From contig NZ_JAMOHV010000001.1 of NCBI RefSeq assembly GCF_024448505.1, positions 62,001 to 126,000 on the forward strand: a stretch of 64,000 bases of DNA, read 5' to 3'. The stretch is from Stutzerimonas degradans. Its GTDB lineage: Bacteria; Pseudomonadota; Gammaproteobacteria; Pseudomonadales; Pseudomonadaceae. Shown here in pieces: positions 52,634-61,090 of the stretch. Every line of letters starts with the position of its first letter. Position 1 is the first letter of the stretch. A program made the position numbers and the translations under genes. The notes below the pieces were generated by a model, which saw nothing but the letters and a program-made list of their open reading frames with translations, was not told where the DNA came from and searched no databases.

Positions 52634-55047
52634 CGGGCGCCTTCCTCGGCCGTCGCGGGTGGCTCGCAGGGCAGTTCGAACCAGAAACAGGCGCCTTCGC
52701 CTTCGACCGAATCGAAGCCGATGCGTCCGCCCATGTGCTCGATCAGCTCCTTGCTGATCGCCAGGCCCAGGCCGGTGCCGCCCTGCTGGCGACTGTCGGA
52801 GGAGTCGGCCTGAGCGAACTTCTGGAACACCCGCTCGCGAAAGCCCGCGGGGATTCCCGGCCCCCGGTCTCGGACGCTGACGCGTACCCGGCCGTCACGT
52901 CGTTCGGCACGCAACTCGACGGTTTCGCCGGGCGGGGAGAATTTCGCCGCGTTGGCCAGCAGGTTGCTCAGCACCTGGTGCAGGCGCCGGTCGTCGACGC
53001 GCACCCGCAGGGCCTCGCCGGGCTGCAGTTGCAAATGCACGCCGTGGCGTTCGGCGTAGCCGCGATTGCCGCTCAGCGCCTGCTGCAGCAGCGGTTGCAG
53101 GGGCTGCAGGCGCGGGACGAAGCGCATCTTGCCGGCGGCCAGCTTGTCCATGTCGAGCAGGTCGTCGATCAGCACGCCGAGCCGCTGGCTGTTCTGGTAG
53201 GCGATGTCCAGCAGCTCGCGCATCTCGCCCGGCACCACGCCCATGACATCGGAGCCGAGCAGCGCCAGCGCGCCGGTGATCGAGGTCAGCGGCGTGCGCA
53301 GCTCGTGGCTGACGGTGGAGATGAACTCGCGCTGCAGGCGTTCGATGCGCTTGCGTTCGGTGATGTCGTGCAGCACCGCCACCGCGCCCATCGGCTCGCC
53401 GTCGGAGGTGTACAGCGGATCGGCGTTGACCAGCACGTGGCGCGGCGCGTCGCCGGCGATCAGGGTCATTTCCTCGTTGCTGATGCGCTCGCCGTGCAGC
53501 GCGCGCCACAGCGGAATCCGCTCGGCCGGCATCGGCGTCACGCCGTCGGGCAGGCACAGCCGGTAATGCGCGCTCCACTCCTGCACGCGGATCGGCAGCA
53601 CATCGGCGCGGTGCCACTGCTTGGCCTTTTCGTTGAACAGCGTCAGGTTGCCGGCCGCGTCGCAGGCGATGACGGCTTCGGACAGCGCTTCGAGCAGGCG
53701 GCGGTTCATTTCCTGCTGCTTGTCCAGCTCGAGCTGCTCGGCCTTGCGCGCGGTGATGTCGGTGACCAGGCCGTGCCAGAGCACCGAGCCGTCGGCCTGC
53801 GGCAGCGGCGTGGCGCGCGCTTCGATCCAGATCAGGCCCTTGCGCGGGTGATCGATGCGGTGTTCGGCATGCCAGCTGCTCAGGCTGGAGGTGGCCTGGC
53901 GAATGCTGCGCAGCAGTGCCGGGCGGTCTGCGAGCGGCACCCGCGCGAAGATCGGCGCGATGCTGGTGCTCAGCTCGGCGGGCGTCAGCGCGTAGATCGC
54001 CTCGACGCCTTCGCTGACGTAGAGGAAGCGTCCCGGTGCGTTCGGCCGCCACTGGAACTGGAAGAGCATGCCCGGCACCTGCGCAGCGATCTGCTGCAGG
54101 CGCAGGCGCAGCTGCTCCTGGTAGGCCAGGTCGTAGGCGCTGATCAGGTAGCCGCGCGGCGCGTCCTGTTCGTCGCGGATCGGTGCGACGCTGAGCAGCA
54201 CCGGCACTTCGGCGCCGTTGCGATGGCGCAGTTGCCAGCGCGACATTTCCCGCCGGCAGTTGGGCAGCGGCGTGGTGAGCGCGGCGAAGTCGCTGTCCAG
54301 CGAGCGGCCCAATTCGGCGCTCAGCACCGCGGCGTGCCGCTGCAGCGCGCGCGGGTCGAACAGCCCGACCAGCGGCTGGCCGAGCAGCTCCTGCTGGCTG
54401 AAGCCGAGCAGCCGCTCGGCGGTAGGGGTGAGGCTGGCGATATGGCCGTCGATGTCGGTGACCAGCACCGCCGAGGTGGCGCTGTCGAGCATTGCCTGCT
54501 GCAGCGCGGCCTGTTCGGCGTGGCGGTGTGCCAGCAGGCGTGTCTCGAACAGGCGCATGACCTGGCGGCTCAGACGCGCCAGGGTGTCGCGCTGCTCGGC
54601 GTCGAGCTGGCGCGGCTGGCGGTCGATGACGCAGAGCGTGCCGAGCTGGTAGCCATCCGGGGTGCTCAGCGGCGCGCCGGCGTAGAAGCGGATGTGCGGG
54701 TCGCCGGTGACCAGCGGGTTGTCGGCAAAGCGTGGGTCCTGCTGCGCATCGGCGACTTCGAAGATGCCGCTGCCGGCGATGGTGTGGGTGCAGAAGGAGA
54801 TTTCCCGCGGGGTTTCGCTGACCCCCAGACCCACGCGGCTCTTGAACCACTGGCGGTGCTCGTCGACCAGCGAGATCAGCGCGATCGGCGTACCGCACAG
54901 GCGCGCGGCGAGCACGGTGAAGTCATCGAACTGGTCTTCCTCGGGCGTATCGAGGATTTCGTAGCGCAGCAGCGCCGCCAGCCGCGACAGCTCGCGGGGC
55001 GCGGAGGGCGCCGGGGGTGACGCTGGGCTCGGTGGTGTTGACTGCAT
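52630..55047 (-). CDS. GAF-PAS sensor histidine kinase
   Basis: An 805-residue soluble kinase. A GAF domain (about 35-170, LARLCGTPIALISLVDEHRQWFKS, FYAGAPLSTPDGYQLGTLCVID in parts) is followed by three PAS regions (about 180-310, 315-435, 445-565), HisKA (His about 581 in STVSHELRTP) and HATPase (NLLANAAKFSP, DRGPGIP, GGTGLGLAI). No membrane segment. The ATG at 55047 is preferred to a GTG four codons upstream because neither has a strong ribosome-binding site and the ATG has AGG at proper spacing. It overlaps its receiver gene by four bases. Confidence 0.9.
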   Translation of the reverse strand: MQSTPPSPASPPAPSAPRELSRLAALLRYEILDTPEEDQFDDFTVLAARLCGTPIALISLVDEHRQWFKSRVGLGVSETPREISFCTHTIAGSGIFEVADAQQDPRFADNPLVTGDPHIRFYAGAPLSTPDGYQLGTLCVIDRQPRQLDAEQRDTLARLSRQVMRLFETRLLAHRHAEQAALQQAMLDSATSAVLVTDIDGHIASLTPTAERLLGFSQQELLGQPLVGLFDPRALQRHAAVLSAELGRSLDSDFAALTTPLPNCRREMSRWQLRHRNGAEVPVLLSVAPIRDEQDAPRGYLISAYDLAYQEQLRLRLQQIAAQVPGMLFQFQWRPNAPGRFLYVSEGVEAIYALTPAELSTSIAPIFARVPLADRPALLRSIRQATSSLSSWHAEHRIDHPRKGLIWIEARATPLPQADGSVLWHGLVTDITARKAEQLELDKQQEMNRRLLEALSEAVIACDAAGNLTLFNEKAKQWHRADVLPIRVQEWSAHYRLCLPDGVTPMPAERIPLWRALHGERISNEEMTLIAGDAPRHVLVNADPLYTSDGEPMGAVAVLHDITERKRIERLQREFISTVSHELRTPLTSITGALALLGSDVMGVVPGEMRELLDIAYQNSQRLGVLIDDLLDMDKLAAGKMRFVPRLQPLQPLLQQALSGNRGYAERHGVHLQLQPGEALRVRVDDRRLHQVLSNLLANAAKFSPPGETVELRAERRDGRVRVSVRDRGPGIPAGFRERVFQKFAQADSSDSRQQGGTGLGLAISKELIEHMGGRIGFDSVEGEGACFWFELPCEPPATAEEGAR

Positions 55048-55086
55048 GGAAGCCTGCACGGGTCATGAATCGGGGTGACTAGCGCT

Positions 55087-55473
55087 CTAGTATCGGCCAG
55101 CCGCCCAGATGCTGCGAATCTGATCGGCCAGGCGCATCGGATCGAACGGTTTGATGATCACGTCGCGGGCGCCGAGGCTGCGCAGGTGTTCGATCTCGCG
55201 CGGCTGCACCTTGGCGGTCATGAAAGCCACCGGCACCTGCGCCAGATCGATGCGCTCGCTCAGGCACCGCAGCGTCTGCGGGCCGTCCATGCCCGGCATC
55301 ATAACGTCCAGCAGGATGAAGTCGGGGGCGAAGGTCTCGACTTCGTCCAGTGCCTGCGCGCCCGAGGCGCAGGAGAGCACCTGAAAGCCGCCAACCACTT
55401 CGAGCGCCAGGCGGGCCACGGCCTGGATGGACGGATCGTCCTCGACGTGGAGGATGCGTCGTAGCTCACTCAT
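55087..55473 (-). CDS. Single-domain response regulator
   Basis: A 128-residue receiver, MSELRRILHVEDDPSIQAVARLALEV, with phosphoacceptor Asp in FILLDVMMPGMDGPQTL, Thr in AFMTAKV and Lys in VIIKPFDPMRL. The start at 55473 overlaps the stop of the dCache kinase gene by four bases (ATGA). The open frame extends eight codons further into that gene and is rejected. It is the likely partner of the kinase encoded just upstream. Confidence 0.9.
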   Translation of the reverse strand: MSELRRILHVEDDPSIQAVARLALEVVGGFQVLSCASGAQALDEVETFAPDFILLDVMMPGMDGPQTLRCLSERIDLAQVPVAFMTAKVQPREIEHLRSLGARDVIIKPFDPMRLADQIRSIWAAGRY

Positions 55474-58400
55474 GCGATGTTCTCCGGTGGTTGCCAATCG
55501 GGTTCATTGCGGCGCTCGAACGGTGCAGGCGTGGCGACGGGCAGTTCGAACCAGAAGCAGGCACCCTGGCCGGCCACGGAGTCGAAACCGATGCGTCCGC
55601 CCATGTGCTCGATCAGCTCCTTGCTGATCGCCAGGCCCAGGCCGGTGCCACCCTTCTGCCGGGTGTCGGACGAATCGGCCTGGGAAAACTTCTCGAAGAT
55701 CCGCGCGCGAAACGCCTCCGGCACGCCGGGGCCCTGGTCGCGCACGCCGACCCAGACGTGCCCGCCGCGCTGTTCGATGCTCAGTTCGACCACACCTTCG
55801 ACCGGCGAGAACTTGATGGCGTTGGTCAGCAGGTTGGCCAGCACCTGCTGCAGGCGATCGTCGTCGACGTTGACCAGCGGGTCCGCCTCGCCGCGCAGGA
55901 CCAGCCGCACGCGCTGCTGCCCGGCATAGCCGCGGTTGCTGGCCAGCGCCTGCTGCAGCAGCGGGAGCAGCGGTTGAACGCGCAGGGCGAAGGTCATCTT
56001 GCCGGCGACCAGCTTGTCCATGTCCAGCAGGTCGTCGATCAGCCGGCCCAGGCGCAGGCTGTTCTGCTGGGCGATGGCGAGCATGTCGCGCATCGGCGCC
56101 GGCGCCTCGCCGAGCGCGCCGCCGGTGATCAGCCCGAGCGCGCCGGCAATGGAGGTCAGCGGCGTGCGCAGTTCGTGACTAACGATGGAGACCAGCTCGC
56201 TCTTCAGCCGTTCGATGCGCTTGCGCTCGGTGATGTCGCGCACCAGGCCGATGAACTTGCATTCGCCGTGGTGGGTGATCTGCGACACGCGCAGTTCGAT
56301 GGTGAAGGTTTCGCCATTGCTGCGCAGCGCGGTCAGCTCGCGGTTCTGCTCCAGCGCGCGGGGGATGCCGCGCCGGGCGTAGGTGTCGAGGTAGCCGTCA
56401 TGCGCCGAGCGATCGGGCTCGGGCATCAGCATCGACAGGTTGCGCCCGAGCACCTGCGCGGCGCTGTAGCCGAACACGGTCTCAGCGGCGTGGTTGAAGG
56501 TTTCGATGATTCCGCGCTGGTCGATGATGATGATCGCGTCGATGACGTTGGCGATCAGCATGCTCAGGTAGCGCTCGCGCTCCTGCATGTCCTGCTGGGC
56601 GCGGCGGTGCGCGGTGATGTCCCAGATGAAACCTTCGCACCATGCCTCGCCGCTGTCGGCGTCGTGCAGCAGCCGGCCGCGTTCGCGCAGCCAGAGCCCG
56701 CGGCCACTGGCGTCGCGGATGCGGTAGGTGAGTTCGTAGACGTCCTGCCCCGCCGGGCGCCGCGCCTGTGGCAGATCGTCGGGATGGACCAGGCTCAAAT
56801 AGCTGCGCGCGCGCTCGCCGATCAGGTCGTCCGCCCGGTAGCCGGTCAGGCGTTCGATGCCCTCGCTCAGGTAGTGCATGCGGCGTTCGGCATCGTCGCT
56901 GCAACGATAGACCGCGCCAGGCAGGTTGCTGACCATGCCGCGATAGCGACTCTCGCTTTGCTGTAGCGCGCGGGTGGCCTGCATCAGCTCGGTGATCTCG
57001 GTGACGACGCCGTGCCAGAGCACCGAGCCGTCGGCGAGATTCTCGGCGCTGGCGCGACCCTCCAGCCAGAGGGTGCCGCGCTGTGGGTTGTCGAGGCGAA
57101 ATTCGGTGGCTGCGCTGCCTTCGCGGATCGCGCGGGTCAGCGTGTGGCGCAGGCGCGGCAGGTCGTCGGGGTGCACGCTGCGCATCGCCAGGCGTGGATC
57201 GCCGGTCAGCTCGGTGGCGTTCCGGCCATACAGCGCGCTGGCGCCTTCGCTGATATAGAGGAATGCGTAGCGGCCGTCGGCGTAGCGCTTGAGCTGGAAA
57301 ACCATGCCCGGCAGCAGGCTGGCGATCTTCTGCGCGCGTTCGAGCATGCGCTGGTGGCTGCGGGCCTGTTGCTGCTGGCTGAGGCGGTGCTGTTCCTGGA
57401 CGATCAGGCGCCGCTGCAGCAGGAAGACCAGCAGCCACAGCAGCAGCTCGGCGATCAGCCAGGCCATGCCCCATTTCAGCAGTACCAGCTGCTCGGCCCG
57501 CGCGCGCTCGGCGACCAGTGTGCTGATGTCGCGCCAGACCAGCGCGGCGGCCACGGGCGCGCGCGTCGCCTGCAGCTGCCGGGCATCGTGCAGCGGAATC
57601 TGGTTGACCAGAAAGCTGCGCCCGTCCGCCTGCAGCACGCGTTGCGCCATGCCGCTCGCCGGTGCCGGCAGCAGCTCCCGCTGCGCCCAGTGCAGGACCT
57701 GCGTGGCCGAGTGGCCGACGAGCAGCCAGTCGCTGTTACGGCCCAGCTGCGCGCCGACCGGCGGCGGCACCTGTGCGGCCAGCAAGGCCTTGCGGTCGAC
57801 GATCAGTGCCAGCCCGGCGCGTAGTTGCTCGCCCAGCTCGTCCAGCCGGGGCAGGGCGTCGAAGCCGACCTCCAGTGCGCCGATGACCTCGCCGGCGGCG
57901 TCACCCTCGCCGCGCAGCGGCACGATGCTGCGGTTGCTGGCGCCGTGGCGGCCGATGTCGAGGCCGACCTGGCTGCGCCCTTCACGCAGCGCCGCGGCGA
58001 GCAGCGGGCGCTGCGCGGCCTGCGGATCGCCATAGGCATCGGGGCGCTGCATGCGCAGCACGTTGTAGCCCTCGGCGCCCCAGAACAGCTGCAATTGCAA
58101 GCCCTGCTGAGTCTGCATGGCCTGCCACGCCGGCAGCAGGTACTCGCTCAGCTGCAGCCGCAGCAGGCGTACCCGCGAGTCGCTCCAGGGCGTGCCGGCG
58201 CGCAGCAGCGGGTCGAGCTGGCGCATCGCCGCGAGCACCCGTGGGTCATCCGCCAGCGTGGCGGCGAGGGTCTGCGCCTGGCGTTCCTGGCCGCGCTGAG
58301 CGCTCTGCAGGGCGAGGCTCTGCAGGTTGCCGTGGTTGCTGACTTCCAGTTTCCAGAGTGCCGCGCGGCCGAAATGGTCGTTGAGTGCCAGTGCGCCGAA

Positions 58401-58475
58401 CAGCAGCGCCAGCAGCAGACTGCCGAGGCCGAACAACCGCCGGGGCTTGGGCAGACGCAGAAAGGTCATGCGCAT
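55470..58475 (-). CDS. dCache-PAS sensor histidine kinase
   Basis: A 1001-residue inner-membrane kinase and first gene of the operon. TM1 is about 13-31, a periplasmic domain of about 300 residues has the dCache_3-like motif NVLRMQRPDAYGD, and TM2 is about 335-355. Three PAS domains follow (about 375-500, 505-625, 635-755), then HisKA (His767 in SIVSHELRTP) and HATPase (NLLTNAIKFSP, DQGPGVP, GGTGLGLAI). The third PAS is like the FixL haem PAS (RNLSMLMPEPDRSAHDGY) but has Arg706 where FixL has its haem His. It should sense a periplasmic ligand plus internal cues. Confidence 0.91.
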   Translation of the reverse strand: MRMTFLRLPKPRRLFGLGSLLLALLFGALALNDHFGRAALWKLEVSNHGNLQSLALQSAQRGQERQAQTLAATLADDPRVLAAMRQLDPLLRAGTPWSDSRVRLLRLQLSEYLLPAWQAMQTQQGLQLQLFWGAEGYNVLRMQRPDAYGDPQAAQRPLLAAALREGRSQVGLDIGRHGASNRSIVPLRGEGDAAGEVIGALEVGFDALPRLDELGEQLRAGLALIVDRKALLAAQVPPPVGAQLGRNSDWLLVGHSATQVLHWAQRELLPAPASGMAQRVLQADGRSFLVNQIPLHDARQLQATRAPVAAALVWRDISTLVAERARAEQLVLLKWGMAWLIAELLLWLLVFLLQRRLIVQEQHRLSQQQQARSHQRMLERAQKIASLLPGMVFQLKRYADGRYAFLYISEGASALYGRNATELTGDPRLAMRSVHPDDLPRLRHTLTRAIREGSAATEFRLDNPQRGTLWLEGRASAENLADGSVLWHGVVTEITELMQATRALQQSESRYRGMVSNLPGAVYRCSDDAERRMHYLSEGIERLTGYRADDLIGERARSYLSLVHPDDLPQARRPAGQDVYELTYRIRDASGRGLWLRERGRLLHDADSGEAWCEGFIWDITAHRRAQQDMQERERYLSMLIANVIDAIIIIDQRGIIETFNHAAETVFGYSAAQVLGRNLSMLMPEPDRSAHDGYLDTYARRGIPRALEQNRELTALRSNGETFTIELRVSQITHHGECKFIGLVRDITERKRIERLKSELVSIVSHELRTPLTSIAGALGLITGGALGEAPAPMRDMLAIAQQNSLRLGRLIDDLLDMDKLVAGKMTFALRVQPLLPLLQQALASNRGYAGQQRVRLVLRGEADPLVNVDDDRLQQVLANLLTNAIKFSPVEGVVELSIEQRGGHVWVGVRDQGPGVPEAFRARIFEKFSQADSSDTRQKGGTGLGLAISKELIEHMGGRIGFDSVAGQGACFWFELPVATPAPFERRNEPDWQPPENIA

Positions 58476-58917
58476 GGCGCGTTCCGGCAGCAGCGGTGTG
58501 CGGCCACACGGTACACGGGAGGAGAAACGTCAGATCGATGCTGCATCGCCGGCAGATTCCAGAAACAACGGGTGATGGCGTACTGACATCATGAGGGCGC
58601 GAATTGTAGCCAACTCGTGCGGCGGTTTGCAGGGGTCGGCGCCAACATGTCGTTCATCACAACCGAAGGGCGACGGAAAATCAGCTGTCAGGCGACGGTC
58701 GGTCTTGTCTGCGGCATGTGCGAGATACGCCACCCGACAGCCCGCTTGCGACCTTTCGGACGGCGCAAGCGACCGTTGGGGGCTGCCCCGGAACTTTGTC
58801 GGTTGCCGACTCTCTGAACAGCTTCTTGAATCATTGAAGCTGCTGCGGCAGACGGTTGCGGCGGGTCGGGACGAGCACATGCAGTTGGCGAGCAAGCAAA
58901 GCGAAAAGGGGATAGGG
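58476..58917. other. Divergent intergenic region between kinase operon and PAS-GGDEF gene
   Basis: A 442-base gap without a convincing gene. It holds the candidate minus-strand promoter above. An open frame runs through it in the direction of the PAS-GGDEF gene, but it has no start signal and its translation (Arg/Ser/Ala-rich) does not look like protein. No operator or RNA gene was recognised. Confidence 0.4.
58603..58631 (-). promoter_or_regulatory. Candidate promoter of the kinase/export operon
   Basis: On the minus strand a good -10, TACAAT (58603-58608), is 17 bases from TGCAAA (58626-58631), a weak -35. It is about 130 bases upstream of the dCache kinase start and is the best -10 seen in the 442-base divergent gap. 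Confidence 0.4.
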
Positions 58918-59877
58918 ATGCTGCCGGGCGTAGATGCACAGACGCTGATGGCGCTGATGCATGCGCGCGGCGAGGTGGCGCGCCTGAGTGCGCGCGATCA
59001 GCTGTTCAGCACCCTGCTCGGCGGCGTCAACGCCGTGCTCTGGGCCTTCGACTGGCAGGCGCAGCGGATGGTCTACGTCAGCCCGGCCTACGAGCAGATC
59101 TTCGGTCGCTCGGCGGCGCTGCTGCTGGCCGACTACGGCGAGTGGCGCAACAGCATCTACCCGGACGACCTGGACTATGCGCAGAAGAGCCTGCTCGAAG
59201 TGCTCGACGAGGGTGCCGTGGAAACCCGCGAGTACCGCATCATCCGCGGCGACGGCCAGCTGCGCTGGCTGAGCGACAAGTGCTTCCTCGGCCGGCGCGC
59301 CGAGAACGGCCAGGGCCCGATCATCGTCGGCATCGCCGAGGACATCACCGAGAAGAAGCAGCTCGAAGGCGAACTGCAGCGTCTGGCCACCACCGATGTG
59401 CTGACCCAGAGCAGCAACCGCCGGCACTTCTTCGACTGCGCGCAGCGCGAATTCGAACATGCCCAGCAGTTCGCTTCGCCACTGGCGTTCCTGCTGCTGG
59501 ATATCGATGACTTCAAGCGCATCAACGACACCCACGGCCACCCGATCGGCGACCAGGTGTTGCAGCGCGTGGCGCAGTGCGGCGCCTCGGTGCTGCGCCG
59601 TGGCGATGTGTTCGGCCGCATCGGCGGTGAGGAATTTGCCGCGGTGCTGCCCGGCTGCCAGCCGGACCTGGCCGAGCAGATCGCCCAGCGCCTGCAGCGC
59701 GAAATCCAGCGCCTGTCGTTCGCCCTGCCGAACGGGACGCGCTTCAGCGTCACCGCGAGCTTCGGCCTGACCTACCTGCGGGCCGACGACACCGAACTGG
59801 CGTCGGTATTCGCCCGCGCCGATGCGGCGATGTACAAGGCCAAGCGACTCGGCAAGAACCAGGTCATCGTCGCCTAG
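58918..59877 (+). CDS. PAS diguanylate cyclase
   Basis: A 319-residue soluble protein. One PAS_3-type domain (about 30-145: VLWAFDWQAQRMVYVSPAYEQIFGR, IYPDDLDYA, EYRIIRGDGQLRWL) is followed by GGDEF (about 150-319) with GGEEF in FGRIGGEEFAAVLPG and an RxxD inhibitory site RRGD five residues before. I prefer ATG 58918 with AAAGGGGA upstream; ATG 58879 is possible. It should make c-di-GMP. It is divergent from the kinase/export operon, which suggests a shared function. Confidence 0.9.
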   Translation: MLPGVDAQTLMALMHARGEVARLSARDQLFSTLLGGVNAVLWAFDWQAQRMVYVSPAYEQIFGRSAALLLADYGEWRNSIYPDDLDYAQKSLLEVLDEGAVETREYRIIRGDGQLRWLSDKCFLGRRAENGQGPIIVGIAEDITEKKQLEGELQRLATTDVLTQSSNRRHFFDCAQREFEHAQQFASPLAFLLLDIDDFKRINDTHGHPIGDQVLQRVAQCGASVLRRGDVFGRIGGEEFAAVLPGCQPDLAEQIAQRLQREIQRLSFALPNGTRFSVTASFGLTYLRADDTELASVFARADAAMYKAKRLGKNQVIVA

Positions 59878-59899
59878 CCGGCGCGCACCTTGCCGCGAC

Positions 59900-60997
59900 C
59901 TACGGTTGCGGCTGCTGCTGGGTGATGCAGTGGATGTTGCCGCCGCCCAGCAGAATCTCCCGTCCCGGCACCATCACCACCTCCCGCTCGGGAAACAGCC
60001 GGCGCAGAATGGCCTCGGCCTCGCTGTCGTGCGGGTCGTCGAAGCTCGGCGCAACGATGCCACCGTTGACGATGAGGAAGTTCACGTAGCTGCCGGCCAG
60101 GCGGATCGTTGCGGCGCGTGTCTGGCTGCCTTCGGCCGGCTTTACGCCGGCGCATTCTTCCTCGGTCGCATACAGTGGGCCGGGAATCGGCATCTTGTGC
60201 ACTTTGATCGCGCGACCGCGGGCGTCGCGGGCCTGGTCGAGGCAGCGCAGCGCCTGCTGGCAGCCCTCGAAGTTGGGGTCGTTGACATCGTCGGTCCAGG
60301 CCAGCAATACCTCGCCGGGCCGCACGAAGCAGCAGAAGTTGTCGACGTGGCCGTCGGTCTCGTCGTTGTACAGGCCCCACGGCAGCCAGATCACCTTGTC
60401 GATGGCCAGGTGCTCGGCGAGCACCGCCTCGATTTCCTCGCGTGACAGCTGCGGGTTGCGGTTGCGGTTGAGCAGGCATTCCTCGGTGGTGATCAGCGTG
60501 CCTTCGCCGTCGACGTGGATCGAGCCGCCCTCGAGCACGAAACCTTCGGTGCGGTAGCGCTCGCAGCGTTCCAGTTCGAGGATCTTCTGCGCCACTTCAT
60601 CATCGCGCTGCCAGTCCGCATACAGCCCGCCATCCTCGCCACCCCAGGCGTTGAAGCTCCAGTCGACGCCGCGCAGGCCGCCCTTGCCGTCGATGACGAA
60701 GGTCGGCCCGGTGTCGCGCACCCAGGCGTCGTCGCTGCTGATTTCCACCACGCGGATGCGCGGATCGTCGAGCTGCTCGCGGGCGGCCAGGTATTGCGCG
60801 GCCGAGGCGCACACAGTCACCGGCTCGAAACGCGCGATGGCCTTGGCCACGGCGGTGAAGGCCTGCTGCGCCGGGCCGGCGTCGTTGCGCCAGTTGTCCG
60901 GGCGCTCCGGCCAGACCATCCAGGTCTGGCTGTGCGGCGCCCATTCGGCGGGCATGTGGAAGCCGTCTTGGCGGGGCGTGGAGGTGAGGGTGGTCAT
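59900..60997 (-). CDS. aguA: Agmatine deiminase
   Basis: A 365-residue guanidino-modifying enzyme. The catalytic Cys357 is in [13 protein letters not shown] near the C-terminus; other active-site parts are [27 protein letters not shown] and [13 protein letters not shown] (catalytic His). It converts agmatine to N-carbamoylputrescine plus ammonia in the cytoplasm. It follows aguB on the same strand; a palindromic repeat pair fills the 93-base gap and ends 13 bases before the start codon. Confidence 0.96.
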   Translation of the reverse strand: MTTLTSTPRQDGFHMPAEWAPHSQTWMVWPERPDNWRNDAGPAQQAFTAVAKAIARFEPVTVCASAAQYLAAREQLDDPRIRVVEISSDDAWVRDTGPTFVIDGKGGLRGVDWSFNAWGGEDGGLYADWQRDDEVAQKILELERCERYRTEGFVLEGGSIHVDGEGTLITTEECLLNRNRNPQLSREEIEAVLAEHLAIDKVIWLPWGLYNDETDGHVDNFCCFVRPGEVLLAWTDDVNDPNFEGCQQALRCLDQARDARGRAIKVHKMPIPGPLYATEEECAGVKPAEGSQTRAATIRLAGSYVNFLIVNGGIVAPSFDDPHDSEAEAILRRLFPEREVVMVPGREILLGGGNIHCITQQQPQP

Positions 60998-61009
60998 CGC
61001 GATCTCTCT

Positions 61010-61089
61010 CGTAGGGTGGAAAACCGCGCAGCGTTTTCCACCGAGGGTGCAACCGGTGGAAAAGGCCGTTGGCCATTTTCCACCCTGCG
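61010..61089. repeat. Palindromic repeat cluster C (inverted pair) between aguB and aguA
   Basis: Unit 61010-61043 starts CGTAGGGTGGAAAACCG and ends TTTTCCACCG; unit 61055-61089 starts GGTGGAAAAGG and ends TTTTCCACCCTGCG. The units face each other as in cluster B. Unlike clusters A and B, which lie between convergent genes, this pair lies inside an operon, so it will be transcribed and can fold as two strong RNA hairpins directly upstream of the aguA ribosome-binding site. Confidence 0.85.
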
Positions 61090-61090
61090 T

